Source: Kitasatospora azatica KCTC 9699 (GTDB lineage Bacteria; Actinomycetota; Actinomycetes; Streptomycetales; Streptomycetaceae). Taken from it: a stretch of 64,000 bases of DNA. Below are positions 1-8,652 of the stretch, in pieces (the first letter of the stretch is position 1; every line of letters starts with the position of its first letter). The notes beneath the pieces were generated by a model. It worked only from the letters and a program-made list of their open reading frames with translations. It was not told the origin of the DNA and searched no databases. The DNA lies in NCBI RefSeq assembly GCF_000744785.1, contig NZ_JQMO01000003.1, positions 4,836,001 through 4,900,000 of the forward strand, read 5' to 3'. Both the position numbers and the translations under genes were made by a program.

Positions 1-1233
1 GGACCAGAGGATCGCCTTGGTGCCGTTGACGGTGCCCATGGCGTTGGCGTCCAGGCACAGCACGCTGCCGCCCACGGTCACCGTCAGCTGGTTCGACGCC
101 GTCCGGGTCCAGGTCTGGTTCGCGGCGCCGGTGCAGCTGTAGATCTGCTGCTGGGTGCCCAGCGTGGTGGTCGAGTTCGGGTCGTCCAGGCACTTGCCCG
201 CACCCACCGCGTGCAGCGCGCCGTTGTTGCCGCCGCCGGAGGGGGTGCTGTCCAGGCCCATGAAGTGGATGGCGTTGGCGGCCATCGCGGTGCCCTTGAC
301 GGGCAGTTCGTGGCCGGCACCGGAGATGCTGTACGCCTCGACCTGGGTGGTGCCGGCGCCGTTGTTGTACCGGGTGCGGGTCCAGTTGGCCGCCGGGGTG
401 TCGGTGGACGACGGGTTCTGGCTCACCCCGAGGACGTCGGTCCACTGCTTGATCTCTTCGGCGAGGTTGTTGTAGTTCACGGTGGTGTCGTTGGTCCCGT
501 GCCACAGCTGCATGCGCGGCCGCGGGCCGGTGTAGCCGGGGTACGCGGTGCCCCGCACCAGGTCGCCCCACTGCTGCGGGGTCTTGTTGACCTGCCCGCC
601 GCCGCAGGGCCCGTTCCAGCCGCGCACCGTGCCGGTGGCGAAGCAGTGGTAGGGCACTCCCATGAACGCGGCGCCCGCCTTGAACACGTCGGGGTAGTCG
701 GCGAGCATCACGTTGGTCATCATGCCGCCGGACGACTGCCCGGTCACGAACACGGCGTTGGGGTTGCCGCCGTAGTGCTGCTCGGTGTAGGTGATCATCG
801 ACATCAGCCCGACCGGGTCACTGCCGCCGTTGCGGGTCAGCGCCTGGTCGGAGGAGACGTCCCAGCAGGCTGCGCCGGGGGTCGAGGGGTAGATGACGAG
901 GAACCCGTACTGGTCGGCCAGCGACGCGAAGTCCTGGCTCTGGTACAGGTAGGGCCCGGAGCCCTGACACCCGTGCAGGGCGAGCAGGATCGGCGGGTTG
1001 GCCTTGACGTTGTTCGGCCGGTACAGGTTCATCTGCAGGCCGGTCGGGTTGGTGCCGAAGTTGCTGATCGGGGTCAGCGAGGCGACGGCGGCCTGGGGGG
1101 CGGCCGGCAGGCTCAGGCTGACCGCGATGCCGAGCGCGGCGGCGACGCCGAGCACGCGGGTCATCAGGTACCGGGAACGCAGCGTGGAACCTCTCTTCCT
1201 CCGCGGGCTCTTGACAGATGGGCGAGGGAACAT
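1..1233 (-). CDS. Secreted PHB-depolymerase-family esterase with C-terminal ricin-type lectin domain (3' end beyond window)
   Basis: The frame stays open from the ATG at 1233 to the window edge (411 codons), so the C-terminus is missing. An Arg/Lys-rich N-terminus and hydrophobic stretch ending in an Ala-rich cleavage site (about residues 20-50) look like a signal peptide. The catalytic part has LLALHGCQGS (oxyanion region), the nucleophile motif GQSSGG and a late GAGHE histidine, the pattern of PHB-depolymerase/LpqC-type esterases, which also includes acetylxylan and feruloyl esterases. After a short Gly-rich linker, motifs such as GKCLDDPNSTT, QIYSCTGAANQTW and LCLDAN mark a ricin-B/CBM13 lectin domain. 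The likely role is extracellular ester hydrolysis on a plant polysaccharide or polyester; the substrate cannot be told. It stands alone, separated from the next gene by about 150 bp. Confidence 0.85.
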   Translation of the reverse strand, partial: MFPRPSVKSPRRKRGSTLRSRYLMTRVLGVAAALGIAVSLSLPAAPQAAVASLTPISNFGTNPTGLQMNLYRPNNVKANPPILLALHGCQGSGPYLYQSQDFASLADQYGFLVIYPSTPGAACWDVSSDQALTRNGGSDPVGLMSMITYTEQHYGGNPNAVFVTGQSSGGMMTNVMLADYPDVFKAGAAFMGVPYHCFATGTVRGWNGPCGGGQVNKTPQQWGDLVRGTAYPGYTGPRPRMQLWHGTNDTTVNYNNLAEEIKQWTDVLGVSQNPSSTDTPAANWTRTRYNNGAGTTQVEAYSISGAGHELPVKGTAMAANAIHFMGLDSTPSGGGNNGALHAVGAGKCLDDPNSTTTLGTQQQIYSCTGAANQTWTRTASNQLTVTVGGSVLCLDANAMGTVNGTKAILWS

Positions 1234-1385
1234 GTCGATGCTCTCTTTCAGCCGTTGCCTCTGACCAGACCGCCTGTCCGGACACCACCCAGTTGTCACC
1301 GCCCCCGGAAAGGTTGCACGGGACCGCGAAGATCTTTTTTGGGCAGCACGTCACTTATCGCCCTCTGATACCTGCGGCGTAGTGG

Positions 1386-1922
1386 TCAAGCGCCCAACTC
1401 GCGCCCGGAGTTGTGCAAGTAGGCCAGGCTGCGCAGGAGTTCGGCTCGCAGGGTCGGGGTGAGGTGGCGGGCCCAGGCGGGGGTGGGTTCTCCGCGCAGG
1501 TGGGCCCAGCAGGCCAGCGCGTAGCCGAACTGGCGGTCTGTCAGGTATCCGAGGTGGTGGGTGGTGCCGAGGAAGGAGCCGGCCAGCATCTGCTCGGTGA
1601 GGTCGCCCATCGGGAGGGCCGACCAGCCGTGGGCGGTCCTGGCGAAGGTGTGGGCGGCGTTGGCGGTGAAGACGCCCATGCCGAGGTGGACGGTCAGGAG
1701 GTCGGTGAGCTTCTCCTCCTCCCGCTCCCAGTCGGGCAACCGGCCCTCGCCGCGCAGCCGGACGTGGGCCAGCTCGTGGGCGATGATCGCGGTGAGGCGG
1801 GCCGGGTCCTCGCGGGCACGCAGGTCCAGGGATATGACGGCGTGGCCGTCCTCGTGGTGGTAGGTGCCGACCCATGCCGGCGCGTGGCTGCGCGCGATCT
1901 GAGCGGATGTTGAGGCGGTCAC
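1386..1922 (-). CDS. Small HELAH-motif metallopeptidase-like protein
   Basis: A 178-residue protein with GTG start at 1922; an in-frame stop lies two codons upstream (1926-1928), so it cannot be longer. The motif IIAHELAHVRL near residue 46 is a zinc-binding HExxH, and an acidic EREEEKLTDLL helix about 20 residues later could supply the third (Glu) ligand, as in gluzincins and ImmA/IrrE-like proteases. No signal peptide or membrane segment is seen. The N-terminus before the HExxH helix is short for a protease domain, so it may be truncated or a minimal stand-alone domain. It starts 26 bp after the exporter stop and could be cotranscribed. Substrate unknown. Confidence 0.6.
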   Translation of the reverse strand: MTASTSAQIARSHAPAWVGTYHHEDGHAVISLDLRAREDPARLTAIIAHELAHVRLRGEGRLPDWEREEEKLTDLLTVHLGMGVFTANAAHTFARTAHGWSALPMGDLTEQMLAGSFLGTTHHLGYLTDRQFGYALACWAHLRGEPTPAWARHLTPTLRAELLRSLAYLHNSGRELGA

Positions 1923-1948
1923 GGCTCAATCGGCGACCTGATCGCCGC

Positions 1949-3547
1949 TCAGCGGCGGGCGGGTGGCCCGGTCGGTGAAGGGGCAACGCGCGTGGCCGGC
2001 GTCCTCACCACGGCAGTGCCCCGACCCTGCCCGCCGGGCGGCGGCGTGAGTCGGCCCGGCAGTGCCAGGCGTGCGGCGGCTGCGCCCAGCAGGCAGACTC
2101 CGGCGGCGACCACGCAGGCGAGGTGGAAGCCGTACATGAACGAGGTCTGGACGTCGCTCAGGAGGCTCTGCCGGGCGGCTGGTTCGGCAGCCGCGGTGAT
2201 CCCCAGCGCCGATGCGACCGAGTCCTTCGCGGCTGCCGCGGTGTGCGCCGGAAGGTCGGCGAAGGCGGTGGTGGCGAGCCGACTCGCGTACAGGGACGTG
2301 AAGATCGAACCGATCACCGCCACACCGAGGGTGCCGCCGGCCTCGCGGGTCGCGTCGTTGACGGCCGACCCGACTCCGGCCTTCGCCGGCGGCAGCACGC
2401 TGAGGATCGACTCGGTGGCGGGCGCCGTGGTGAGCCCGAGCCCCAGTCCGAGCATCACCATCTGGCCCACGATCCGCGGATAGGACATGAAGGTCGGTGA
2501 CAGGGCGATCCACCCGAAGGACGAGCCGAGCAGGACCAGGCCGGTGGTGACCACCGCGCGGGTGCCGAGCCGGTTCACCAGCGCGACCCCGCCCACCGAC
2601 CCCAGCGCGATGCTCAGCGCGACCGGCAGGATCCGCACGCCGGTGGAGAGCGTGCCGTAGCCGCGGATGAACTGGAAGTACTGGGTCACCAGGAAGATGA
2701 ACCCGAAGAGCGCGAAGAACGCGACCGTCACCGAGCCGCTCGCCGCCGAGAACGCCGGTGTCCGGAACAGCGTCATGTCGATCATGGGCTGCCGTCGGCC
2801 CCGCTCGACCCGGACGAACAGCGCCGTCAGGAGCACCGAGCCGGCGAATCCCGCCAGGCTGGCGGGAGCGGCCCAGCCGCGGTTCGGAGCCTCGATGATG
2901 GTGTAGACGAGCAGGCCGATCGCCGTCGAACTCGCGGCGAGCCCCGGAAGATCGAGGCGGGCGGCGGCGGGATCGCTCGACTCCGGCACCCACACCCAGG
3001 TCGCGACCAACGCGGCCAGTGCCACGGGCACCAGGGCGAGGAACACCGAGGGCCAGCCGAAGTGCGCCAGCAGGACTCCGCCCGCCACCGGCCCCACGGC
3101 CACCCCGAGTCCGGTCACCGCACCCCAGACGCCAACCGCCTTGGCGCGGGAGCGGCGTTCGGGAAAGGTGTTGGTGATGATCGACAGAGTTGTGGGGAAG
3201 ATCGTCGCCGCGCAGGCGCCCATCGCGAAGCGCACGGCGACCAGTGCGCCGGGTGAGCCGACCAGGCTTCCGATCGCACTGGTGACGGCGAAACCCGCAA
3301 GTCCCGCAAGGAGCGTCGGCCGGCGCCCGAAGCGGTCGCCGAGCGAGCCCGCGGTCAGGACGAGCGCGGCGAAGGCGAGGTTGTAGCCGTCGACGACCCA
3401 CTGCAGGTCCCGGGTCGTCGCCCCGAGCTGTCTGCTCAGCTCCGGCAGGGCCACGTTGACGATGGTGGTGTCCAAGTTGATCGCGAACGCCGCCAGGCAG
3501 ACCGTGGCGAGGACCAGGCCCTGTCGGCGAGCGGTGAGGGCGGGCAT
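1949..3547 (-). CDS. MFS drug exporter, DHA2 (14-TM) family
   Basis: 532 residues with the hydrophobic periodicity of a 14-helix DHA2 transporter (EmrB/QacA type). Helix 1 contains NLDTTIVNVALPEL, the family's motif D1; LGDRFGRRP is motif A between helices 2 and 3; GPVAGGVL is motif C of antiporters. It should export a toxic small molecule using the proton gradient. The start at 3547 has GGAG six bases upstream; ATGs at 3559 and 3655 are possible but have weaker sites. The divergent TetR gene about 100 bp away is the obvious regulator. The substrate cannot be inferred. Confidence 0.9.
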   Translation of the reverse strand: MPALTARRQGLVLATVCLAAFAINLDTTIVNVALPELSRQLGATTRDLQWVVDGYNLAFAALVLTAGSLGDRFGRRPTLLAGLAGFAVTSAIGSLVGSPGALVAVRFAMGACAATIFPTTLSIITNTFPERRSRAKAVGVWGAVTGLGVAVGPVAGGVLLAHFGWPSVFLALVPVALAALVATWVWVPESSDPAAARLDLPGLAASSTAIGLLVYTIIEAPNRGWAAPASLAGFAGSVLLTALFVRVERGRRQPMIDMTLFRTPAFSAASGSVTVAFFALFGFIFLVTQYFQFIRGYGTLSTGVRILPVALSIALGSVGGVALVNRLGTRAVVTTGLVLLGSSFGWIALSPTFMSYPRIVGQMVMLGLGLGLTTAPATESILSVLPPAKAGVGSAVNDATREAGGTLGVAVIGSIFTSLYASRLATTAFADLPAHTAAAAKDSVASALGITAAAEPAARQSLLSDVQTSFMYGFHLACVVAAGVCLLGAAAARLALPGRLTPPPGGQGRGTAVVRTPATRVAPSPTGPPARR

Positions 3548-3615
3548 GAGGGTCTCCATCCGCCGCGCATGTTGACTGCGGTAACATGCGATTAATGCCA
3601 CAATTCCACTCAAAA

Positions 3616-3630
3616 TGGACAGTGTCAACA
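3616..3630. promoter_or_regulatory. Candidate TetR operator overlapping exporter promoter
   Basis: In the divergent region the sequence TGGACAGTGTCAA forms a near-perfect dyad (GACA-G-TGTC). On the minus strand it overlaps a TTGACA -35 hexamer (3628 to 3623) pointing at the MFS gene. A second short inverted repeat, GTGGG-AG-CCCAC, lies at 3642-3653 just before the regulator's TTG start. Binding of the adjacent TetR protein here would repress both genes. This is inferred from position and symmetry only. Confidence 0.45.
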
Positions 3631-3654
3631 TCGCTCGGGAAGTGGGAGCCCACA

Positions 3655-4272
3655 TTGCCGAAGACGGCCTATCACCACGGTGACCTCCGCCAGGCCCTGA
3701 TCCGCGCCGGTATCGATGTCGCTCGCACCGGCGGCCCGGCGGCCGTCGTGCTCCGTGCGGTGAGCCGGGAGGTCGGCGTCTCGCACAATGCCGCCTACCG
3801 GCACTTCGCCGACCGGGAGGACCTGCTGGCCGCCGTCGCGGCCGGCTGCATGGAGCGCCTCGGCCGCCTGATGGTGGAGCGAACCGCCGAGGTCCGCAGC
3901 CCGGACCCGGTCGAGCGGGCCTGGGCCAGGCTGGAGGCGATCGGTCGGGCCTACATCGAGTTCGCCCTCACCGAGCACGGGTGGTTCCGGACCGCCTTCT
4001 CCGGCGCCGCCGCCCACGGCGGCAAGCCGCCGGTCCCAGCGGCCGACCAGTGCGCAACCGATCCCTACACACTCCTCGCCCAGCGGCTCGACGAACTCGT
4101 CGAGGTGGGCGCGCTGCCCGCCGAACGCCGGCCCGGGGCCCAGTACGCGGCATGGGCCGCGGTGCACGGCCTGTCGAGCCTCCTGGTCGACGGCCCGCTC
4201 CAGGACCTGCCCGAGGGCGAGCGGCGGGCCGCGGCCGACAGCGTGCTCGCCACCGTCTCCCGCGGCCTCTGA
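3655..4272 (+). CDS. TetR/AcrR family repressor divergent from MFS exporter
   Basis: About 205 residues. The N-terminal YHHGDLRQALI, then AVSREVGVSHNAAYRHFADREDLLAAVA, is a typical TetR helix-turn-helix. The C-terminal half resembles the WHG/TetR_C_33 ligand-binding type (GRAYIEFALTEHGWFRTAF). The TTG at 3655 is chosen because GGGAG lies six bases upstream and homologous proteins usually begin shortly before YHHGDL; GTG 3622 and ATG 3586 are alternatives. It probably senses the exporter's substrate and represses exporter and self. Confidence 0.85.
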   Translation: MPKTAYHHGDLRQALIRAGIDVARTGGPAAVVLRAVSREVGVSHNAAYRHFADREDLLAAVAAGCMERLGRLMVERTAEVRSPDPVERAWARLEAIGRAYIEFALTEHGWFRTAFSGAAAHGGKPPVPAADQCATDPYTLLAQRLDELVEVGALPAERRPGAQYAAWAAVHGLSSLLVDGPLQDLPEGERRAAADSVLATVSRGL

Positions 4273-4445
4273 CGGCAAGGGCGGGCGCTTCGCTCGCTCA
4301 CCGCGGCGGCGCCGGGAGGAGCGCCCGCAGGCGCCGGGCGGGGGAGCAGCTCGGCGGAACCGGCCGAAGCCGGCCGGCGGCCGGCCGCCGCGGTGGAGCG
4401 GAGGGGCTGGCCGACCATTCGCGCCGGAACACCTCGTGCGCAGCC
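4273..4445. terminator. Intergenic hairpins between convergent tetR and hydrolase genes
   Basis: The 173-bp gap between two converging genes is almost pure G+C. It contains a perfect 16-bp palindrome CGGCGGCCGGCCGCCG (4375-4390) preceded by a second GGCCGG inverted repeat, and is likely to act as a bidirectional terminator without a T tract. It also has a copy of the CGCTTCGCTCGCTCAC sequence seen again at about 14862. No gene is seen. Confidence 0.5.
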
Positions 4446-5249
4446 TCAGCCCCGGTCCTGGGCCTGCCGGTTGTCCACGTACTCGGTGACGACCGAGAAG
4501 AACCGCGCCGGGTCCTCGAACGGCAGGCCGTGGCCGCCGGGGACCTGGAGGTAGTCGGACCGGCGGATGGCGGCAGCGAGTTCGCGCTGGTGGTGGGGCG
4601 GGAGGATCCGGTCGTCGGCGCTCGCCAGCACGAGGGTGGGCGCGGTGATCCGGCCCACCGCGTCACGCAGGTCGATCCGGGTGTCGAGTTCTATCTGCCC
4701 CAGGATCCGCTCGTCGAGCATGGCCGTGAAACCGGCGGCCAGTTCGGCGAACTGCGCGTCGTCCAGGGTGTCCAGCAGGCCGGGTCCCATCGCGGTGAGG
4801 ATCAACTCGCGGGCCAGCAGGGCCGGGTCGGTGCGCAGCAGGCGGGTCCAGAGGTCGAACATGAACGCTTCGCGCGGGGCGGTCCTGACCCAGCCCGCGT
4901 GCAGGAGGAGCGAGGTCACGGCGGCGGGGTGCCGGGCGGCCACGGCCGTGGCGAGGGCCGCGCCCAGCGAGTGGCCGACCAGGTGGAACCGCTCCAGGCC
5001 GGCGGCGCGGGCGGTGGCCACGACCCGGTCGGCGAGCGCGTCGAGGTCGATCGGCGCGGGGTCGACGGGGGTGGCGCCGGCGCCGGGCAGGTTCGGGGCG
5101 AGAACGGTGTACCGGTCGCGCACGGCCTCGATGAGGGGTCCCCAGTTCGAGGTGGCGTCGGCGCCGGTGCCGTGGATCAGGACCAGGCCCGGGCCGGATC
5201 CGGCGACGACGTGATCGAGCGGTGTGAAGCCGGGCAAGGGTGCCTCCAT
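4446..5249 (-). CDS. Alpha/beta hydrolase
   Basis: 267 residues. LVLIHGTGAD is the oxyanion loop, HLVGHSLGAA the nucleophile elbow with the catalytic Ser, LVLASADDRI the strand carrying the acid, and VPGGHGLPFEDP the catalytic His, so the triad is complete. No signal peptide is seen; the enzyme is probably cytoplasmic. The start at 5249 (MEAPLPG) is preferred because an upstream ATG at 5306 would place translation inside the paired operators. No good Shine-Dalgarno is seen, so the start is uncertain. Divergent from a MarR regulator that probably controls it. The substrate (ester, lactone or other) is not evident. Confidence 0.85.
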   Translation of the reverse strand: MEAPLPGFTPLDHVVAGSGPGLVLIHGTGADATSNWGPLIEAVRDRYTVLAPNLPGAGATPVDPAPIDLDALADRVVATARAAGLERFHLVGHSLGAALATAVAARHPAAVTSLLLHAGWVRTAPREAFMFDLWTRLLRTDPALLARELILTAMGPGLLDTLDDAQFAELAAGFTAMLDERILGQIELDTRIDLRDAVGRITAPTLVLASADDRILPPHHQRELAAAIRRSDYLQVPGGHGLPFEDPARFFSVVTEYVDNRQAQDRG

Positions 5250-5292
5250 GGGTGAGCGCGGAGTCGATGCTGAGTGATACCCAGAAAGATAG

Positions 5293-5321
5293 CAGAGCTC
5301 TGGCATGTTCGCAGAGCTCTG
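5293..5321. promoter_or_regulatory. Twin palindromic MarR operators (CAGAGCTCTG x2)
   Basis: Two perfect copies of the 10-bp palindrome CAGAGCTCTG occur at 5293-5302 and 5312-5321. Their centres are 19 bp apart, roughly two helical turns, so two dimers would bind the same DNA face. They sit between the divergent hydrolase and marR genes, where MarR proteins normally bind. Confidence 0.7.
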
Positions 5322-5362
5322 TCATCAGGCAGGGTTCGATCTGGTGACGTAGGATCGGGCCC

Positions 5363-5815
5363 ATGAAGATGCCGGTCACCGAGCGCCTCGGGCTGCACAT
5401 CAAGCGGGTGGAGCAGGAGCTGATGGCGGCCAAGCACGCCGCGCTCCGACCGTTCGGGCTGACGGTCCCGCAGTACGCCGTGCTGTACGCGCTCGACGAC
5501 CAGCCTGGGCTCTCCGCCGCCGCCCTCGCCCGCGCCTGCCTGGTCACCCCGCAGACCATCGCCACCGTGCTCGCCAACCTGGAGGCCAAGGAGCTGATCA
5601 CCCGTCGGCCGCACCCGTGGCACCGCAGGGTGATCGAGGTGACCCTCACCGACGAGGGGCGCAGCCTGCTCGCCCGGGCCGACGCGGAGGCCGTCGCCGT
5701 CGAGCGGCGGATCGCCGACGGCTTCAGCGCCGAGGAGCGCGCCCTGCTGATCGACCTGCTGGCCCGCGCATCGGCTCAGCTGACCGCGGCGCCGCAGCCG
5801 GCCCCGGAGCGCTGA
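5363..5815 (+). CDS. MarR family transcriptional regulator
   Basis: 150 residues with winged-helix MarR features: LTVPQYAVLYALDDQPGLSAAALARACLVTPQTIATVLANLEAKELITRR-type organisation of recognition helix, then the wing (HRRVIEVTLTDEGRSLL) and a C-terminal dimerisation helix. Divergent from the alpha/beta hydrolase, with twin CAGAGCTCTG palindromes between. It most likely represses hydrolase and itself and is released by a small phenolic or similar ligand; the ligand is unknown. A strong hairpin follows its stop codon. Confidence 0.9.
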   Translation: MKMPVTERLGLHIKRVEQELMAAKHAALRPFGLTVPQYAVLYALDDQPGLSAAALARACLVTPQTIATVLANLEAKELITRRPHPWHRRVIEVTLTDEGRSLLARADAEAVAVERRIADGFSAEERALLIDLLARASAQLTAAPQPAPER

Positions 5816-5842
5816 GGTCGGCAACGCGGACTGACGGGCCGT

Positions 5843-5873
5843 CGGATGCTGGTAGTGCCGCTACCAGCATCCG
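5843..5873. terminator. Perfect 13-bp hairpin after marR
   Basis: CGGATGCTGGTAG (5843-5855) pairs perfectly with CTACCAGCATCCG (5861-5873) around a 5-nt loop, 28 nt after the marR stop. It may be a terminator lacking a T run, or an operator for the next gene; position favours termination. Confidence 0.55.
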
Positions 5874-5942
5874 CACGCACTGCTGCGAACGCTCCGCCGA
5901 CGGGAGGCTGGACCCAGTCGAGAGAGCTGAGGAGCAGCCGAG

Positions 5943-6962
5943 ATGAGTGTCAACACGCCTCGTACGATCACCCGCCGCACCGCCCTGGCCGCCGCGTTCA
6001 CGCTGTCCACGCTGCTGGGCGCGGGCGCGGTGGCGGCGCCGGCCGAGGCGAGCCCGGTGGTGGCCGGCCAGTGGCAGGGCGCGGTACTGCACGGGCACGG
6101 CGAGAGCCTGCACCCGGAGAGCGCCGCCTGGGACCCGATCCGCCGTCAGTTCGTCGTCGGCTCGCTGCGGCACGGGACGGTGAGCGTGGTGCGGGCCGAC
6201 GGCGGAGTGCGCACGCTGGTCGCGGACCCGCGGCTGGTGTCGGTGGTCGGGGTCAAGGTGGACGCCGCGCGGGGGCGGGTGCTGGTCTGCAACGCCGACC
6301 CGGCGGGGCTGTCGGTGCGCAGTACGGCCGACAGCAAGGGACGCGTGGCCGGTCTGGGCAGCTATGACCTGGAGACGGGTCAGCGACGGTGGTACGTGGA
6401 CCTGGCGGCGGTGGCGGGGGACGGTGGCCCGCATGTGGCCAACGACGTCGCCTTCGACGCCGACGGAACCGCCTACGTCACGGACTCGTTCGCGCCGATC
6501 GTCTACCGGGTGACGGCCGACGGGCGGGCCTCGGTGCTGGTGCGCGACCCGCGGATCGGGGCCGGACCCGGCCAGTTCGGGCTGAACGGGATCGTGCTGC
6601 GCGGCGGCCGGCTGTGGCTGGGCAACTATCAGACCGGCGCGATCTGGCAGCTGCCGCTGCGCCACCCCGAGCGGGTCGAGCTGCTGGTGCAGGACCCGCG
6701 TCTGGTCGGCCTGGACGGGATGGCCGCCGGTCCGGACGGGACGCTGGTGGGCGTGACCAACCGGATCGGCACCGACGCCACCGGCACCGTCGTGGTGGTG
6801 CACCCGGGCGAGGGCGGGAGGGTGGAGTCCCGCCCGGCGGCGGACCCGGCGCCGACCGCCGTGACCAGGGGTCCGGGCGGTGCGCTGTACGTGCTGTCGG
6901 GCCGGATGGACCTGCTGTTCGCCGGGCAGCTGTCGGACGAGTTCACCCTGCGCCGGATCTGA
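5943..6962 (+). CDS. Secreted SMP-30/NHL-type beta-propeller protein
   Basis: 339 residues. The N-terminus has a twin-arginine-like TRRTALAAAF followed by a hydrophobic core and an APAEAS cleavage region, so it is probably exported, possibly by Tat. Repeated blade motifs (PESAAWDPIRRQFVVGSL, HVANDVAFDADGTAYVTDS, GLDGMAAGPDGTLVGVTN, PTAVTRGPGGALYVLSG) resemble SMP-30/gluconolactonase and NHL six-bladed propellers. A good site (GAGGAG) precedes the ATG. An extracellular lactonase or binding role is possible, but metal-binding and catalytic residues were not assigned. Converges on the chelatase gene. Confidence 0.75.
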   Translation: MSVNTPRTITRRTALAAAFTLSTLLGAGAVAAPAEASPVVAGQWQGAVLHGHGESLHPESAAWDPIRRQFVVGSLRHGTVSVVRADGGVRTLVADPRLVSVVGVKVDAARGRVLVCNADPAGLSVRSTADSKGRVAGLGSYDLETGQRRWYVDLAAVAGDGGPHVANDVAFDADGTAYVTDSFAPIVYRVTADGRASVLVRDPRIGAGPGQFGLNGIVLRGGRLWLGNYQTGAIWQLPLRHPERVELLVQDPRLVGLDGMAAGPDGTLVGVTNRIGTDATGTVVVVHPGEGGRVESRPAADPAPTAVTRGPGGALYVLSGRMDLLFAGQLSDEFTLRRI

Positions 6963-6985
6963 CCGCGCCTGAAACTGACGTCGAG

Positions 6986-7722
6986 TCAGGCGGCCTGGGC
7001 GGAGAGGCTGTTGAGCCGAGCAGCGGCGAACCGGTGCAGCAGCAGTTCGGCGATCTCCGGAGCCGCGCCGAGGACCGGGGCGAGCACCCCGGCCTCGGCC
7101 TCGGTGGCGGCCGCAGCGATCCGGTCCGGGAGCAGGCCCGGGGCAAGCAGGTAAGGGGCGACCGCGGTGCGCGTCACACCACGGGCCCGCAGCGCCGCCA
7201 GTGCGTCGGGGACCCGGGGCCCGCCGGCCGAGGCGTACGCCACCTCCACCGCCCCCAGCCCCGGCGCCGCTGCCAGTCGGCGGCCAGCGCGCGGGTGGCG
7301 GCGTCGGCGGCGGGGTCGGAGGAGCCGGCGGCCGCCAGCACCACACCGGTGCCGGCCCGGACGGCGGGGGAGGAGACGTCCAACCCGGCCTGGGCCAGTC
7401 GCCGCTCCAGCGCCGCGAGCAGCAGCGGGGAGGGGCCGAGCACCTCCGCGACCGGCACGGCCGCGCCGGCCGCACCGGCCGCCCGCAGCGCGGCGGGGAT
7501 GTCGTGCTTGGCGTGGAAGGCGCGGTTGAGCAGCAGCGGCACCGCCACGGCGTCGGTCAGCCGACCCAGCACCTGCGGGATGCGCGGCGCGCAGTGGTCC
7601 AGGTAGGCGGTGGCCACCTCCAGCCCGGGCCGCTGCGCCCGCACCTCCCGGACCAGCGCGTCGACCGTCGCGGCGTGCCGCGGGTCACGGCTGCCGTGGG
7701 CGATCAGGAGCAGGGCGGTCAT
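6986..7722 (-). pseudogene. Sirohydrochlorin ferrochelatase (CbiX/SirB type), frameshifted
   Basis: Translation from ATG 7722 gives a clear CbiX/SirB N-terminus (LLLIAHGSRDPRH, with the metal-chelating His; PLLLNRAFHAKHDIP). At about 7252-7256 the frame slips: it runs on as Arg/Trp-rich nonsense to 7174, while the expected C-terminal half (VEVAYASAGGPRVPDALAALRARG through to the stop at 6986) continues in the -1 frame. Adding one G to the run of five G on the coding strand restores a continuous protein of about 245 residues. The product would insert Fe into sirohydrochlorin to make siroheme for the sulfite reductase of this operon. It is either a real mutation or a homopolymer sequencing error. 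Confidence 0.8.
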
Positions 7723-7743
7723 GTCAGCGCTTTCAGCGGGCTT

Positions 7744-8652
7744 TCAGCGGGTGTTCTGCAGCAGGCCGCGGCTGCGCAGCACGCGGCGCTCCAGGGGGGA
7801 GAAGATCAACAGGTCGATGGCGACCCCGACGACCAGGATCAGGATGATACCGAGCAGCACTCCGGACATGTCGTTGGAGTCGCGCTGGTTCTCCAGGTAG
7901 CGGCCCAGGCCGATGCCCAGGTCGGGGGAGCTGGCGATCAGCTCGGCGGCCATCAGCGAGCGCCAGGAGAACGCCCAGCCCTGCTTGAGACCGGACAGGT
8001 AGCCGGGCAGCGCGGCCGGCAGCAGGATGTGCCGGGCGCCGCTGAGCCCGCGCGCCCCGAGGGTGCGACCGGCCCGCAGGAAGAGCGGCGGCACCTGGTC
8101 GATGCCGGAGATCAGGCCGTTGGCGATGGACGGCACCGCGCCGAGCAGGATCACCGCGTACATCGCCTGGTCGTTGATGCCCAGCCAGATCACCGCGGCC
8201 GGCACCCAGGCCACCGAGGGCAGCGACTGCAGACCGGAGAGCACCGGGCCGACCGCGGCCCGGACGAACTTCACCCGGGCCACCACCAGGCCGATCGGCG
8301 TGCCGATCACCACCGCCGCCAGGAAGCCGGAGATCCCGCGCCAGATGCTGGTCCAGATGATCGAGAACAGCGTCCCCTGGTACCAGAGGTCGGTCAGGCT
8401 GTGCCAGACGTCCAGCGGGCTGGGCAGCTTGTACGAGGCGGTGACGTGCAGGCTGTAGAGCAACTGCCAGATCGCGAGCACCAGCAGCACGCCGAGCACC
8501 GGCGGCAGCGCCTTCTCGCGCAGCACCTGGCCGATCGGGGCGCGCTGGATCTGCACGGCGTCGAGCGCGTCCAGCCCGGCCTCGACCCCGTGCAGGTCGT
8601 CGGCGGAGCTCTCCTTGGAGAGCGGAGCGGGGGCTGTCTCAGTGCTGGCCAT
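7744..8652 (-). CDS. ssuC: ABC transporter permease for sulfonates/organosulfur
   Basis: 302 residues with about six membrane helices and the binding-protein-dependent permease (EAA) loop near SGARHILLPAALPGYLSGLKQGWAFSWRSLMAAEL, typical of SsuC/TauC. It forms the channel of an importer with the ATPase and lipoprotein encoded just upstream. The ATG at 8652 lies inside the end of ssuB (14-bp overlap), suggesting translational coupling; GGGGAG precedes it. Location in the sulfur operon supports sulfonate or taurine-type substrates over nitrate or bicarbonate. Confidence 0.88.
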   Translation of the reverse strand: MASTETAPAPLSKESSADDLHGVEAGLDALDAVQIQRAPIGQVLREKALPPVLGVLLVLAIWQLLYSLHVTASYKLPSPLDVWHSLTDLWYQGTLFSIIWTSIWRGISGFLAAVVIGTPIGLVVARVKFVRAAVGPVLSGLQSLPSVAWVPAAVIWLGINDQAMYAVILLGAVPSIANGLISGIDQVPPLFLRAGRTLGARGLSGARHILLPAALPGYLSGLKQGWAFSWRSLMAAELIASSPDLGIGLGRYLENQRDSNDMSGVLLGIILILVVGVAIDLLIFSPLERRVLRSRGLLQNTR

